This document shows, piece by piece, positions 17,545 to 26,802 of a stretch of 64,000 nucleotides of DNA. The stretch is from contig NZ_JADFFK010000001.1 in assembly GCF_015223355.1 (NCBI RefSeq), positions 62,001 to 126,000 on the forward strand, given 5' to 3'. The notes beneath the pieces were generated by a model. That model worked only from the letters and a program-made list of their open reading frames with translations. It did no database searches and was not told the origin of the DNA. The position numbers were made by a program, and so were the translations under genes. How positions within the stretch are numbered: position 1 is the first letter of the stretch; every line of letters starts with the position of its first letter. This stretch comes from Salipiger mangrovisoli (lineage in GTDB: Bacteria; Pseudomonadota; Alphaproteobacteria; Rhodobacterales; Rhodobacteraceae).

Positions 17545-18768
17545 ATGGCGTCTAGCCGCAGCCCCCGGACCGTCCGAGTCCTTGTCGCAGCCCTTGCGCT
17601 GTCGTTCCCCCTGGCACCAATGCTGCACGCACAGGACGCGCCGCAAGGCGCGGCAGCGCGCGAGGTGGGGGTGATCACCCTCGAGCCGACCGATGTGCCC
17701 TATTCGGTGACCTTGCCGGGCCGCTCCACCGCGTTCGAGGAGGTGGCGATCCGCCCGCGTGTCTCGGGAGTGATTTCCGAGATCCTCTACGAGCCGGGCA
17801 GCGACGTGAAAAAGGGCACGGTGCTCTTCCGTATCGATGGCGACACCTACCAGGCCGACGTGGATGCCGCCGCGGCCGATGTGGCAGGCGCCGAGGCGGC
17901 GCTGCGCAGCGCCGAGACGACGCTGTCGCGCTACGAGAAGCTGGTGGGCACCGGGGTGACCGCAGCCGATGTGGACACCGCCGAAGTCGAGGTGATGCAG
18001 GCCAAGGCCACGCTGAGCGCGGCGCAGGCGGCGCTGGAGCTTGCCAAGCTCGACCTCGAGCGGACCGAGATCACCAGCCCGATCGACGGCATCGCGGTGC
18101 TGCCGCAGGTCTCGGTCGGCGATCTGGTCACCGCCAACCAGGAGGATGAGCTGACCACGGTGACGCGCATCGATCCGATCTACGTCGACGTGCAGGAATC
18201 CATCACCCGCGTGCAGCAGACCCGCGATCGGCTGGACCAGGGCTCGCTCACCCGTGGCGAGCGGATCGAGGCCGAGCTCGAACTGGAGACCGGCAGGAAA
18301 TTCGAAGGGCAGGGTACCTTCGTTTCGCCGCCGGTGAGCGTCTCGACCACCACCGGGACTTCGGTCATCCGGCTGCGCTTCGACAACCCGCGCCGCGGCA
18401 TCCTGCCCGGCCAGTTCCTGCGGGTGAAGCTGACCTTCGGCAGCACCCCCGCGATCCTGGTGCCGCAGGGCGCGACCTCGCGCGCCTCGGACGGCACGCT
18501 GACCGCCTTCGTGCTCGGGAACGGCACGGCCGAGAAACGGACGCTCGCGTCCCAGGGGGCCTACAACAATGCCTGGATCGTGACCGAGGGTGTCGCAGCG
18601 GGCGAGCAGTTGATTGTCGACGGGCTGCGCAACCTGCAAAACGGCGCTGCGGTCAGTCCCGTCGCGGTCACGATCTCCGAGACCGGCGTGGTCACCCGCG
18701 CCGACGGCACGCCCGACAGCTTCGGCGGGGCACCTTCCTCTGCGGCATCGACCGGGAACGAGGGCTGA
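17545..18768 (+). CDS. RND efflux periplasmic adaptor (AcrA-like)
   Basis: A 407-aa membrane fusion protein linking the RND pump to an outer-membrane channel. It has a Sec signal peptide (VLVAALALSFPLAPMLHAQ) with no lipobox Cys, so it is not a lipoprotein, unlike E. coli AcrA. Family blocks are present: IRPRVSGVISEILYEPGSDVKKG (lipoyl half), a helical hairpin with repeated Ala/Glu, LERTEITSPIDGIAVLP (second lipoyl half) and PGQFLRVKLTFG in the barrel. The start at 17545 follows GGAGAAGAAG. Four base pairs separate it from the pump gene. No TetR-type repressor and no outer-membrane factor gene is adjacent. Confidence 0.93.
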   Translation: MASSRSPRTVRVLVAALALSFPLAPMLHAQDAPQGAAAREVGVITLEPTDVPYSVTLPGRSTAFEEVAIRPRVSGVISEILYEPGSDVKKGTVLFRIDGDTYQADVDAAAADVAGAEAALRSAETTLSRYEKLVGTGVTAADVDTAEVEVMQAKATLSAAQAALELAKLDLERTEITSPIDGIAVLPQVSVGDLVTANQEDELTTVTRIDPIYVDVQESITRVQQTRDRLDQGSLTRGERIEAELELETGRKFEGQGTFVSPPVSVSTTTGTSVIRLRFDNPRRGILPGQFLRVKLTFGSTPAILVPQGATSRASDGTLTAFVLGNGTAEKRTLASQGAYNNAWIVTEGVAAGEQLIVDGLRNLQNGAAVSPVAVTISETGVVTRADGTPDSFGGAPSSAASTGNEG

Positions 18769-18772
18769 CCGC

Positions 18773-21700
18773 ATGGGAAATTTCTTCATTGCGCGCCCGG
18801 TCTTTGCCTGGGTGCTGGCGATCCTCACCATGCTGGCCGGCGCGATGGCAGTGGTCACACTGCCGGTCAGCCAATACCCTGACATTGCGCCCACCACGGT
18901 GCGCGTTTCGGCCACCTACACCGGCGCCACCGCCGAGGCGGTGCAGAACTCGGTGACGCGCGAGATCGAGGACGCGATGACCGGGCTCGAGGGCATGCTC
19001 TACATGACCTCCAGCTCCTCCAAGGGCTCGTCCTCGATCGAGATCACCTTCGATGAAAGCGTCGATCCGGTGGACGCGCAGAACGAGGTCCAGTCCAAGG
19101 TCAGCCAGGTCGAGAGCCGGCTGCCCACGGCGGTGCAGAGCCAGGGGGTGCGCGTGTCGCGCTCGTCCTCGTCGATCCTCATGGTCGGCGCGCTGGTCGA
19201 CACGACCGGCCAGTACAGCACGGTCGAGCTGGGCGACATCATGTCCACCACCGTCGAGGGACCGATCGAACGCACCGAGGGCGTCGGCGGCGTGCAGAGC
19301 TTCGGCTCGGGCTATGCCATGCGCATCTGGCTCGACCCGCTGTCGCTGGCGCGCTACCAGCTCACCGCCTCGGACGTGGTGAGCGCGGTCTCGGCGCAGA
19401 ACTCCACCGTTTCGGTCGGCTCGCTTGGCGAGCAGCCCACGACGCAGGGCCAGCAGTTCACCGCGACGATCACCGCGCAGAGCCAGCTCACCACCGTCGA
19501 GGAATTCGACTCGATCCTGCTGCGCTCGTCCGAAGAGGGGGGCGTGGTGCGGCTCGGCGACGTGGCGCGGGTCGAGATCGGTCAGGAGGACTACGGCGGC
19601 GACTCGCGGTTCAACGGGCTCAACTCCTCGGGCTTCGGGGTCAACCTCGAGACCGGGGCCAACGCCGTGGACACCGCCGCCGCCGTGCGCGCGCAGCTCG
19701 ACAAGCTGAGCGCCGCGCTGCCCGAGGGGGTGGAGTTCCGCACCGCCTACGACACCTCGCCCTTCGTCGAGCTGTCGATCGAGCAGGTCTACCACACGCT
19801 CTTCGAGGCGGTGGTGCTGGTGCTCGCCGTTCTGCTGATCTTCCTGCAGAGCTGGCGCGCGACGCTGGTGCCGCTGATGGCCGTGCCGGTGGTGCTGCTC
19901 GGCACCTTCGGCGTGCTGATGGTGGCGGGCTACTCGATCAACACGCTGACCATGTTCGCGATGGTGCTGGCGATCGGCCTCTTGGTCGATGACGCAATCG
20001 TGGTGGTCGAGAACGTCGAGCGCCTGATGGAGGAAGAGAAGCTGTCGGCCCTCGAGGCCACCAAGCGCTCGATGAGCCAGATCACCAGCGCGCTGGTCGG
20101 CATCAACGTGGTGCTGGCGGCGGTCTTCCTGCCGATGGCCTTCTTCGGCGGCTCCACGGGGGTGATCTACCGGCAGTTCTCGATCACTATGGTCGCGGCC
20201 ATGGCGATCTCGCTGGTCATGGCGATCATCCTGTCGCCGCCGATGTCGGCGCGGCTTCTGAAACCTGCGCACGGCCCGGCGAAGTTCCCCCCGGCGCGCT
20301 GGTTCAACGCCGGTCTCGCAAGGGTCACCGAGGGCTACGGCCGCGCGGTGGACTGGTCGCTGAAGATGCCCGCGCTGGTGCTGCTGGTGCTGGCGGCGGC
20401 GCTTGGCGGGGCGTGGATGGTCAACGAGCGGCTCACCTCCTCGTTCATCCCGGCCGAGGACCAGGGCGTGCTGATGACCATGATCAACCTCACGGAGGGG
20501 GCGACGACGCAGCAGACCCTGGCGACGCTCGAGCAGGTCGAGGACTACCTGCTGAACCAGGAGGGCGATGCGGTGGAAAGCACCTTCGCCTCGCTTGGTT
20601 TCGGCTTCAGCGGCTCGGGCCAGAACCAGGCCATGGTCTTCGTCAAGCTGCGCGATTTCGAAGTGCGCGAGGGCCATCCCGAGCTTTCCGCCAGCGCCGT
20701 CGCGGCGCGGGCCACCGCCGCCTTCGCCTCCAGCCGCGCGGGTCAGATCATGGTGATGCAGCCGCCCGCCATCCGCGGCCTCGGCAACACCGGCGGCTTC
20801 TCCTTCTACCTCGTTGACCAGGCGGGCAATGGCATCGAGGCCCTGCAGGACGCGGCGGACACTCTCGAGGCGCTCGCCGCTGCCCGTCCCGAGATCGCCA
20901 ACGTGCGGGTCACGGGCACAGAGGACGAGAGCGCTCTGCGCATCTCCATCGACCGCGAGAAGGCCGAGAGCTTCGGGCTGACGCTGTCGGAAATCAACTC
21001 GATGCTCTCGGTGATCTTCTCGGGCAGCGAGGTGAACGATTTCATCCTCGGCTCCGAGCTGCGCCCGGTGATCGTGCAGGCCGGCGCAGAGCACCGGATG
21101 CAGCCAGAGGACATCATGGACTGGTACGCCAAGAACTCGGACGGCGAGATGGTGCCCTTCTCGGCCTTCATGAAGACCGAATGGGAGCCCGTCGCGCCAC
21201 GCCTCCAGCGCTATTCGGCGACGCAGGCGATCGAGGTCTCGGGCTCGCCGAGCGCCGATGTCAGCTCGGGCGTGGCGATGGAGGTCGTGCAGGAGCTGGT
21301 CGAGGGCATGGACGGCGGCTACGGGCTGGCCTGGACGGGGCTCTCGTACCAGGAGCAGCAGTCGGGCGCGCAGGCGCCGATGCTCTATGCGATCTCGGGC
21401 CTCGTGGTCTTCCTCGCGCTGGCGGCGCTCTACGAAAGCTGGGCGATACCCTTCTCGGTGATGCTGTCGGTGCCGGTGGGCCTGTTCGGGGCGCTGCTCG
21501 CGGCCTATTGGTTCGGCCAGTCCAACGACGTCTACTTCAAGGTCGGCATCCTGACGACCATCGGCCTTGCCGCGCGCAACGCGATCCTGATCGTCGAATT
21601 CGCCGAGGACCTGCGGCGGCAGGGCAGGACCATCGCGCAGGCGGCCAAGGAGGCGGCGCAGCTGCGCCTGCGGCCGATCCTGATGACCGCGCTGACCTTC

Positions 21701-21886
21701 ATCCTCGGGGTGGTGCCTCTGGCCACCGCCAGCGGCGCGGGGGCGGCGGCGCAGAACGCCATCGGCACCGGGGTGATCGGCGGGATGATCGCCTCGACGG
21801 TCATCGGCATCTTCCTCGTGCCGGGCTTCTACGTGCTGGTCATGCGGCTGGTGCGCCGGGTGAAGGGGGCAAAGGCCGCGGCCTGA
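18773..21886 (+). CDS. RND multidrug efflux transporter (AcrB/HAE1 family)
   Basis: A 1037-aa inner-membrane proton-driven exporter. It starts MGNFFIARPVFAWVLAI, the standard HAE1 N-terminus. The proton-relay Asp pair is in LLVDDAIVVVENVER in helix 4, and the GxxARNAILIVEFAED block lies in helix 11. The two large periplasmic loops are complete, so the length is normal for AcrB. The in-frame upstream extension overlaps the adaptor gene and was rejected. The substrate range cannot be deduced. Confidence 0.95.
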   Translation: MGNFFIARPVFAWVLAILTMLAGAMAVVTLPVSQYPDIAPTTVRVSATYTGATAEAVQNSVTREIEDAMTGLEGMLYMTSSSSKGSSSIEITFDESVDPVDAQNEVQSKVSQVESRLPTAVQSQGVRVSRSSSSILMVGALVDTTGQYSTVELGDIMSTTVEGPIERTEGVGGVQSFGSGYAMRIWLDPLSLARYQLTASDVVSAVSAQNSTVSVGSLGEQPTTQGQQFTATITAQSQLTTVEEFDSILLRSSEEGGVVRLGDVARVEIGQEDYGGDSRFNGLNSSGFGVNLETGANAVDTAAAVRAQLDKLSAALPEGVEFRTAYDTSPFVELSIEQVYHTLFEAVVLVLAVLLIFLQSWRATLVPLMAVPVVLLGTFGVLMVAGYSINTLTMFAMVLAIGLLVDDAIVVVENVERLMEEEKLSALEATKRSMSQITSALVGINVVLAAVFLPMAFFGGSTGVIYRQFSITMVAAMAISLVMAIILSPPMSARLLKPAHGPAKFPPARWFNAGLARVTEGYGRAVDWSLKMPALVLLVLAAALGGAWMVNERLTSSFIPAEDQGVLMTMINLTEGATTQQTLATLEQVEDYLLNQEGDAVESTFASLGFGFSGSGQNQAMVFVKLRDFEVREGHPELSASAVAARATAAFASSRAGQIMVMQPPAIRGLGNTGGFSFYLVDQAGNGIEALQDAADTLEALAAARPEIANVRVTGTEDESALRISIDREKAESFGLTLSEINSMLSVIFSGSEVNDFILGSELRPVIVQAGAEHRMQPEDIMDWYAKNSDGEMVPFSAFMKTEWEPVAPRLQRYSATQAIEVSGSPSADVSSGVAMEVVQELVEGMDGGYGLAWTGLSYQEQQSGAQAPMLYAISGLVVFLALAALYESWAIPFSVMLSVPVGLFGALLAAYWFGQSNDVYFKVGILTTIGLAARNAILIVEFAEDLRRQGRTIAQAAKEAAQLRLRPILMTALTFILGVVPLATASGAGAAAQNAIGTGVIGGMIASTVIGIFLVPGFYVLVMRLVRRVKGAKAAA

Positions 21887-21919
21887 CGTTTCCGAAGGTG
21901 ATCCGATCCGCTAACAAGG

Positions 21920-21952
21920 CCCCGAGGCGCTTCGCGTCTCGGGGTTTTTCTT
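21920..21952 (+). terminator. Intrinsic terminator of the RND operon
   Basis: A 10-bp stem (one G-U pair) with a CTTCG loop followed by TTTTTCTT, 33 bp after the pump stop. Textbook rho-independent terminator. Confidence 0.92.
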
Positions 21953-21963
21953 GAGGGCGCACC

Positions 21964-22764
21964 ATGCGGATCATGTCACTCAATGCCTGGGGCGGCACGC
22001 TGCATGGACCGCTGCTGCGCTACCTCGCGTCGGAAGCGCCCGAGGTGCTCTGCCTGCAGGAGGTGATCCACAGCCCCGACACCGGCAAGGCCGACCTGAT
22101 CTACCGCGACGGTGACCACGTGCTGCCGCAGCGGGCCAATCTTTTCACCGAGGTGGCGGCGGTGCTGCCTGAGCACGCGGCGACCTTCTGCCCGGCGGCG
22201 CAGGGCATGCTCTGGGACGGCGAGACGCCGGTGCCCTCGCGCTGGGGTCTGGCCACCTTCGTGCATGGCGCGCTGCCGGTCATCGGGCAAGCGCAGGGCT
22301 TCGTCCACAAGGGCTACGCGCCGGACGGTTTCGGCGCGCATCCGCGCTCGCGCAGCGCCCATGCGGTCAGGGTCTTCGACCAGGCACGGGGCAGGGCGGT
22401 GAGCATCGCGCAGATGCACGGTCTGCGCGATCTGCGCGGCAAGATGGACACGCCCGAGCGCGCGGCGCAGGCGTTGCGTTTCCGGGAGCTTCTCGCGCAG
22501 GTGGCCGAGCCCGGCGACCTGCGTGTTGCCTGCGGGGATTTCAACGTCGAGCCGGGCAGCGAGACGCTGCGCCTGCTGGAGGCGTCGGGGCTGACCGAGC
22601 TGGTGACGCAGCGGGGGTTCGCGGGTACCCGCAGTGCGCAGTATGCCAAGCCGGGAAAGTTCGCCGATTACATGCTGGTCAACGACGCGAAGGCGGTGCG
22701 CGGTTTCACCGTGGTGCGCGACCCCGAGGTGTCGGACCATTGCCCGCTGCTTCTGGAGGTCTAG
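21964..22764 (+). CDS. Endonuclease/exonuclease/phosphatase family protein
   Basis: A 266-aa protein of the DNase I-like metal-dependent fold. Motifs: MSLNAWGG at the N-terminus (Asn), LCLQEV (metal-binding Glu), the central AQMHGLRD, ACGDFNVEPGS (Asp and Asn) and the C-terminal SDHCPLLLEV (Asp-His). All catalytic elements look intact. There is no signal peptide. The substrate could be DNA, RNA, inositol phosphate or sphingomyelin; the family alone does not tell. It stands alone, 3 bp from the convergent marR stop. Confidence 0.85.
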   Translation: MRIMSLNAWGGTLHGPLLRYLASEAPEVLCLQEVIHSPDTGKADLIYRDGDHVLPQRANLFTEVAAVLPEHAATFCPAAQGMLWDGETPVPSRWGLATFVHGALPVIGQAQGFVHKGYAPDGFGAHPRSRSAHAVRVFDQARGRAVSIAQMHGLRDLRGKMDTPERAAQALRFRELLAQVAEPGDLRVACGDFNVEPGSETLRLLEASGLTELVTQRGFAGTRSAQYAKPGKFADYMLVNDAKAVRGFTVVRDPEVSDHCPLLLEV

Positions 22765-22767
22765 CGC

Positions 22768-23214
22768 TCAGGCGATCCGGCCGAGCAGGCGGATCAGCGT
22801 CCGCTGCTCACGCGTGCTGAGCGGGGCGAGCATCTCGCCGCGGACCGCGATGGCCGCCTCTGTGGCAAATTCGAGCAGAGTGATCCCCTCGGCGGTCAGC
22901 GAGACGACGTGCCGCCGCCGGTCCGACGGGTCGCGTTCTGTCCGCAGCAGACCCCTTGCGCTCAACCGATCGACCACGCCCTTGGTCGTCGCGCCGTCCA
23001 TGGCCACGGCGCGGCCCAGCATGTTCTGCGAGGTCGGCCCGTCCTCGGCGAGCCGGTGCATCAGGGCGAACTGCATGGGGGTCAGCGCGCCTTCGACCTT
23101 ATCGGCGAAGATGGTGCAATTGCGCTGGTAGGCCTTGCGCAGAAGGAAGCCGATCTGCTCTTGCAGCCGGTAGCCGTGGTCATCGCTGGTGCGGGCGTTT
23201 CGCGTTTCGGCCAA
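22768..23214 (-). CDS. MarR-family transcriptional regulator
   Basis: A 148-aa winged-helix regulator. The core reads LTPMQFALMHRLAEDGPTSQNMLGRAVAMDGATTKGVVDRLSARGLL followed by the wing RDPSDRRRHVVSLTAEG, where the DxRxR wing signature is clear. The start is a TTG at 23214 preceded by GGAGG at 10 nt; the upstream frame is Arg/Cys-rich and unlike the family. It lies 83 bp downstream of the branched-chain-type ABC operon on the same strand, so it may be its last gene and regulate it in response to the substrate (inference). Confidence 0.88.
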   Translation of the reverse strand: MAETRNARTSDDHGYRLQEQIGFLLRKAYQRNCTIFADKVEGALTPMQFALMHRLAEDGPTSQNMLGRAVAMDGATTKGVVDRLSARGLLRTERDPSDRRRHVVSLTAEGITLLEFATEAAIAVRGEMLAPLSTREQRTLIRLLGRIA

Positions 23215-23297
23215 GGTCTGAGGTCCTCCAAGACATCTACACCTAGGCCGATCGCGGCCGTATCGCAATGCGGAGCTGGCGCTCCTTGGCGTCAACT

Positions 23298-23999
23298 TCA
23301 GACCGACAGATAGGCATCCCGGATCTCCGGTCGGGATTCGAGCGTCTCGAAACTGCCATCGAATTTCTTCTGACCGGCTTCGAGGATGACCGCCCGGTCA
23401 GCCACGGCGCGGGCGAAATGCAGGTTCTGCTCCGAGAGGAGCACGGTAAGCCCTTCGGACTTGAGCATCGCGATGCTGCGGGCCATCTGTTCGACGATCA
23501 CCGGCGCGATGCCCTCCGAGGGCTCATCGAGCAGCAGGAGCGCCGGATTGCCCATCAGCGTCCGGGCAATGGTGAGCATCTGCTGCTCGCCGCCCGACAG
23601 GTGCTTGCCGCGGTTGTGGCGGCGCTCGGCGAGGTTGGGGAACAGCTCGAAGAGCTGCGCCACGGTCCAGTGCGGGGCCCCGTCGCGTTTCGGCTGGCGG
23701 CCCACCTCGAGGTTCTCCAACACCGTCAGGTCAGAGAACACCCGCCGGTCCTCGGGCACATAGCCTAGGCCCGCCTTGGCCACGCGGTAGGCGGGCAGAC
23801 CGACGAGTTCGCGCCCCTCGAAGATCACTGAACCCGCGCGCGGCCGCACCAGCTGCATCACCGATTTCATCGTTGTGGACTTGCCCGCGCCGTTGCGCCC
23901 GAGCAGGGCGACGACCTCGCCGCGCGCCACCGAGAAGCTCAGGGCATCGAGGATGTGCGCCTTGCCATAGAAGCTGTGGATCGACGCGACCTCAAGCAT
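23298..23999 (-). CDS. Branched-chain-type ABC transporter ATP-binding protein (LivF-like)
   Basis: A 233-aa ATPase: Walker A GRNGAGKST, signature LSGGEQQML, Walker B LLLLDEPSEG. Length and the absence of a C-terminal extension fit LivF. Its start overlaps the LivG-type gene by 8 bp. It powers the importer whose substrate may be a branched-chain amino acid or another small amide or carboxylate handled by the same family. Confidence 0.93.
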   Translation of the reverse strand: MLEVASIHSFYGKAHILDALSFSVARGEVVALLGRNGAGKSTTMKSVMQLVRPRAGSVIFEGRELVGLPAYRVAKAGLGYVPEDRRVFSDLTVLENLEVGRQPKRDGAPHWTVAQLFELFPNLAERRHNRGKHLSGGEQQMLTIARTLMGNPALLLLDEPSEGIAPVIVEQMARSIAMLKSEGLTVLLSEQNLHFARAVADRAVILEAGQKKFDGSFETLESRPEIRDAYLSV

Positions 24000-24762
24000 C
24001 CCGCGCCTCCTTGAAGAGCGTGCCGCCGCCCAGATAGACCTCTTGCACGCGGGGATCGTTGCGCACCGCCTCGGCGTTGCCGTCGGCGATCAGCTTGCCG
24101 CGGTTCAGGACCATGATGTGATGGGCATGGGCGAAGACAACGTCCATGTCGTGCTCCGTGAAGAGCACCGAGAGCCCCTGGTCGCGCACGACATCGGCGA
24201 CCAGCTGCATCATGTCGATCCGCGCCGAGGGGGCCATGCCCGCCGTCGGTTCGTCCATCAGCAGCAGCCTCGGCCGGTGGCTGAGCGCGATCGCCAGCTC
24301 CAGCCGCTTCAGGTCGCCGTAGGCGAGCACCGAGCACGGGCGGTCCGCCTGATCGTCCAGCGCGACGCTGCGCAAGAGGTCCAATGCCTCGGCGCGGTAG
24401 AGCTTCCACGCCCGAGCGCCGAAGCCGAAGAGGCGCCGATGGTGGCTGATCAGGGCCATCTGCACGTTCTCGGCCACACTCATCGAGGCGTAGGTGCCGG
24501 TGATCTGGAAGGTCCGCCCGACGCCCAAGCGCCAGATCTCGCGCGGGCGCTTGCCGGTAATGCGTGCGCCGCGCAGGAAGACCTCGCCCGAACTGGGTTT
24601 GAGCTGTCCGGTCAGCATGTTGAAGCAGGTGGACTTGCCCGCGCCATTGGGGCCGATGAGCGCCTTCAGCTCGCCCTCTCTGACCGAGAAGCTGACCCCG
24701 TCCACGGCGAGGAACCCGTCATAGCTCTTGCGCAGGGTGTCGGCGCGCAGGATCTCGGTCAT
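23992..24762 (-). CDS. Branched-chain-type ABC transporter ATP-binding protein (LivG-like)
   Basis: A 256-aa ATPase: Walker A GPNGAGKST and Walker B LLLMDEPTAGMAP, plus the LivG-type C-terminal sequence VRNDPRVQEVYLGGG. The signature motif reads AYGDLKRLELA where SYGQQRxLE is usual, a known variation in this subfamily. It overlaps the permease gene by 4 bp (ATGA). Confidence 0.92.
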   Translation of the reverse strand: MTEILRADTLRKSYDGFLAVDGVSFSVREGELKALIGPNGAGKSTCFNMLTGQLKPSSGEVFLRGARITGKRPREIWRLGVGRTFQITGTYASMSVAENVQMALISHHRRLFGFGARAWKLYRAEALDLLRSVALDDQADRPCSVLAYGDLKRLELAIALSHRPRLLLMDEPTAGMAPSARIDMMQLVADVVRDQGLSVLFTEHDMDVVFAHAHHIMVLNRGKLIADGNAEAVRNDPRVQEVYLGGGTLFKEARDA

Positions 24763-26618
24763 CGCGGGGCCTCCTCTGTCGAGGGCCGCAGGCGGCCCGC
24801 AAGGCGCTTCAGCGTCCCGACGATGCCCTCGGGCATCAGGATCACCACGGCGATGATCACCAGCCCCAGCACCAGTCGCCAGTACTCGAGCCGGGTCAGC
24901 CAGTGCTCGACCGAGGTCATGAAGCTGGCCCCCACCACGCCGCCCGCCAATGTCTTCACGCCGCCGAGGAAGACCACGATCAGCGCGTCGAAGCTCTTGG
25001 TGATCTCCAGCTCGGTGGGAAAGACCGAACCCTTGGAAAAGACGAAGAGCCCGCCCGCGAGCCCGGCCATGGCCCCGGCCAGCGCGAAGGCAACGAGTTG
25101 CACGCGCCCGACGTTGATGCCCATGGCCTCGGCCTGTCGCGGGCTGTCGCGCCCGGCGCGCAGCGCGTAGCCGAAGGGCGCGTGGATGATATGGCGCAGG
25201 GTGAGGATGCCGCCGACCCCGAGGGCCAGCGTGAGGTAGTAATAGGGCATCGGGGCGTTCAGCCAGTCCGCGGGCCAGATGTTGATCAGCCCGTCATCGC
25301 CCCGCGTGACGCTGCGCCATTGGAAGGCGAGCGACCATACAAGTTGGCTGAAGGCCAGCGTCAGCATGGCGAAATAGACCCCGGAGAGGCGGATGCAGAA
25401 CCAGCCGATCCCCAGCGCCAGCACCCCGGCGGCAAGCGGCGCGCAAAGGAAGGCAAGCTCCATCGGGGTCTCGCTATGGTACACCAGCAGCGCCGCCGCA
25501 TAGGCCCCGCCCCCGAAGAAGGCGGCGTGGCCGAAGCTCACCATGCCACCGGTGCCAAGGATGAAATGAAGCGACGCGGCGAAAAGCGCGAAGACGGTGA
25601 TATCGACGACCAGCGTCAGCAGGAAGGGCTCGGCGAAGGCGGGCAGGGCCGCGAGCAGCACCAAGAGCGCGACGGTCAGCGCGACGCCGCGCGGGCCGTA
25701 GGGGCGGATGGGTGTTTCGGGCGCGCCGACCTGCCCGTGCTCGCCCGCCGTCTCCTCCCGGCCCAGCAGGCCGTAGGGGCGCAGGATCAGCACCGCCGCC
25801 ATCACGACGAACATCAGCACCAGCGTCGATTCCGGCAGGAAGGCCACGCCGAAGGCATTCAGCACCGAGATCAGCACCGCCGCGATGAAGGCGCCGGGCA
25901 GGCTCCCCATGCCGCCGATCACCACCACCACGAAGACCGCGCCGATGATGTTGAAATCCATCAAGAGGTTCGCACCGCCCTTCGGCAGCTGCAGCGCGCC
26001 GCCCCAGCCGGCCAGCGCCGAACCGAGCGCAAAGACCCCGGTGAACAGCCACGCCTGGTTGACCCCGAGCGCGCCGACCATCTCGCGGTCCTGCGTCGCC
26101 GCGCGCACCAGGATGCCCAGCCGGGTGCGGGTGATCAGGTACCACAGCGCCAGCAGGATGACCGGAGTGATGGCGATGAGCACGATGTCGAACTTTGGCA
26201 CCGGCTCGCCGAAGATGCGCCAGACCCCGCGCAGTCCGGGCGCGCGCGGGCCGAGCCGGTCCTCGGCGCCCCAGATCATCAGCGCCAGATCCTGGATGAC
26301 GAGGATCACGCCGAAGGTGGCGACAAGCTGGAACAGCTCGGGCGCGCGGTAGATGCGCCGCAACACGACGATTTCGACCAGCGCGCCGATCAGCCCCACC
26401 GCCAGGCCGGTCAGCAGGATCGCGCCCCAGAAGCCCACCGCGCCGGGCAGCAGCTCCATCAGGGTCACGCCGATGAAGGCGCCGAGCATGTAGAACGAAC
26501 CATGCGCGAAGTTGACGATCCGCGTGACGCCGAAAATCAGCGACAGCCCCGAGGCCACGAGGAACAGCGCCGCCGCATTGGCAAGGCCGGTCAGGAACAG
26601 GGCGAAGAGAAAGGCCAT
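24759..26618 (-). CDS. Fused LivH-LivM branched-chain-type ABC permease
   Basis: A 619-aa protein that joins the two permeases usually encoded separately. The N-terminal half (about residues 1-290) is LivH-like, with FGVTRIVNFAHGSFYMLGA. The C-terminal half (about 310-610) is LivM-like, with GTGGMVSFGHAAFFGGGAY and the EAA-type loop around AEAMGINVGRVQL. A hydrophilic linker (about residues 290-310, ETAGEHGQVGAPETPIRP) separates them. The start MAFLFALFL at 26618 was chosen because the preceding frame is Pro/Arg-rich. The reading frame is continuous, so this is a genuine fusion and not a sequencing join. Confidence 0.93.
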   Translation of the reverse strand: MAFLFALFLTGLANAAALFLVASGLSLIFGVTRIVNFAHGSFYMLGAFIGVTLMELLPGAVGFWGAILLTGLAVGLIGALVEIVVLRRIYRAPELFQLVATFGVILVIQDLALMIWGAEDRLGPRAPGLRGVWRIFGEPVPKFDIVLIAITPVILLALWYLITRTRLGILVRAATQDREMVGALGVNQAWLFTGVFALGSALAGWGGALQLPKGGANLLMDFNIIGAVFVVVVIGGMGSLPGAFIAAVLISVLNAFGVAFLPESTLVLMFVVMAAVLILRPYGLLGREETAGEHGQVGAPETPIRPYGPRGVALTVALLVLLAALPAFAEPFLLTLVVDITVFALFAASLHFILGTGGMVSFGHAAFFGGGAYAAALLVYHSETPMELAFLCAPLAAGVLALGIGWFCIRLSGVYFAMLTLAFSQLVWSLAFQWRSVTRGDDGLINIWPADWLNAPMPYYYLTLALGVGGILTLRHIIHAPFGYALRAGRDSPRQAEAMGINVGRVQLVAFALAGAMAGLAGGLFVFSKGSVFPTELEITKSFDALIVVFLGGVKTLAGGVVGASFMTSVEHWLTRLEYWRLVLGLVIIAVVILMPEGIVGTLKRLAGRLRPSTEEAPR

Positions 26619-26661
26619 GGGCAGGGGGCTCGGGTTGGAGTGGGGTGGGGGCGTAGACCCT

Positions 26662-26729
26662 CTTGGCCTGGCGGCCAAGTCACCCCGAAGGATTTGCCGA
26701 AAGTGGAAAGGGGAAGCGCCGAGGCGCTT
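26662..26729 (-). other. Two perfect stem-loops between the binding-protein and permease genes
   Basis: CTTGGCC-TGGC-GGCCAAG (26662-26679) and AAGCGCC-GA-GGCGCTT (26714-26729). In transcription order they follow the binding-protein stop, the usual place for elements that protect binding-protein mRNA. Two direct GCCAGTCAG copies also occur between 26760 and 26785. Confidence 0.5.
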
Positions 26730-26802
26730 GCCCCCGGAGGTCCGTGACAGGCCCGGTCAGGAGCCAGTCAGAGGCCAGTCAGGGTCTTGGGCCGCGCCGC
26801 GC

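Noticed and set aside
18692..21094. 800-codon minus-strand open frame opposite the RND pump
   Set aside because: Composition is His/Arg/Gly/Asp-rich with no motif; the RND gene on plus is unambiguous.
24903..26747. 614-codon plus-strand open frame opposite the fused LivHM permease
   Set aside because: His/Gln/Asp/Arg-rich translation typical of the antisense of a membrane-protein gene; no recognisable domain.
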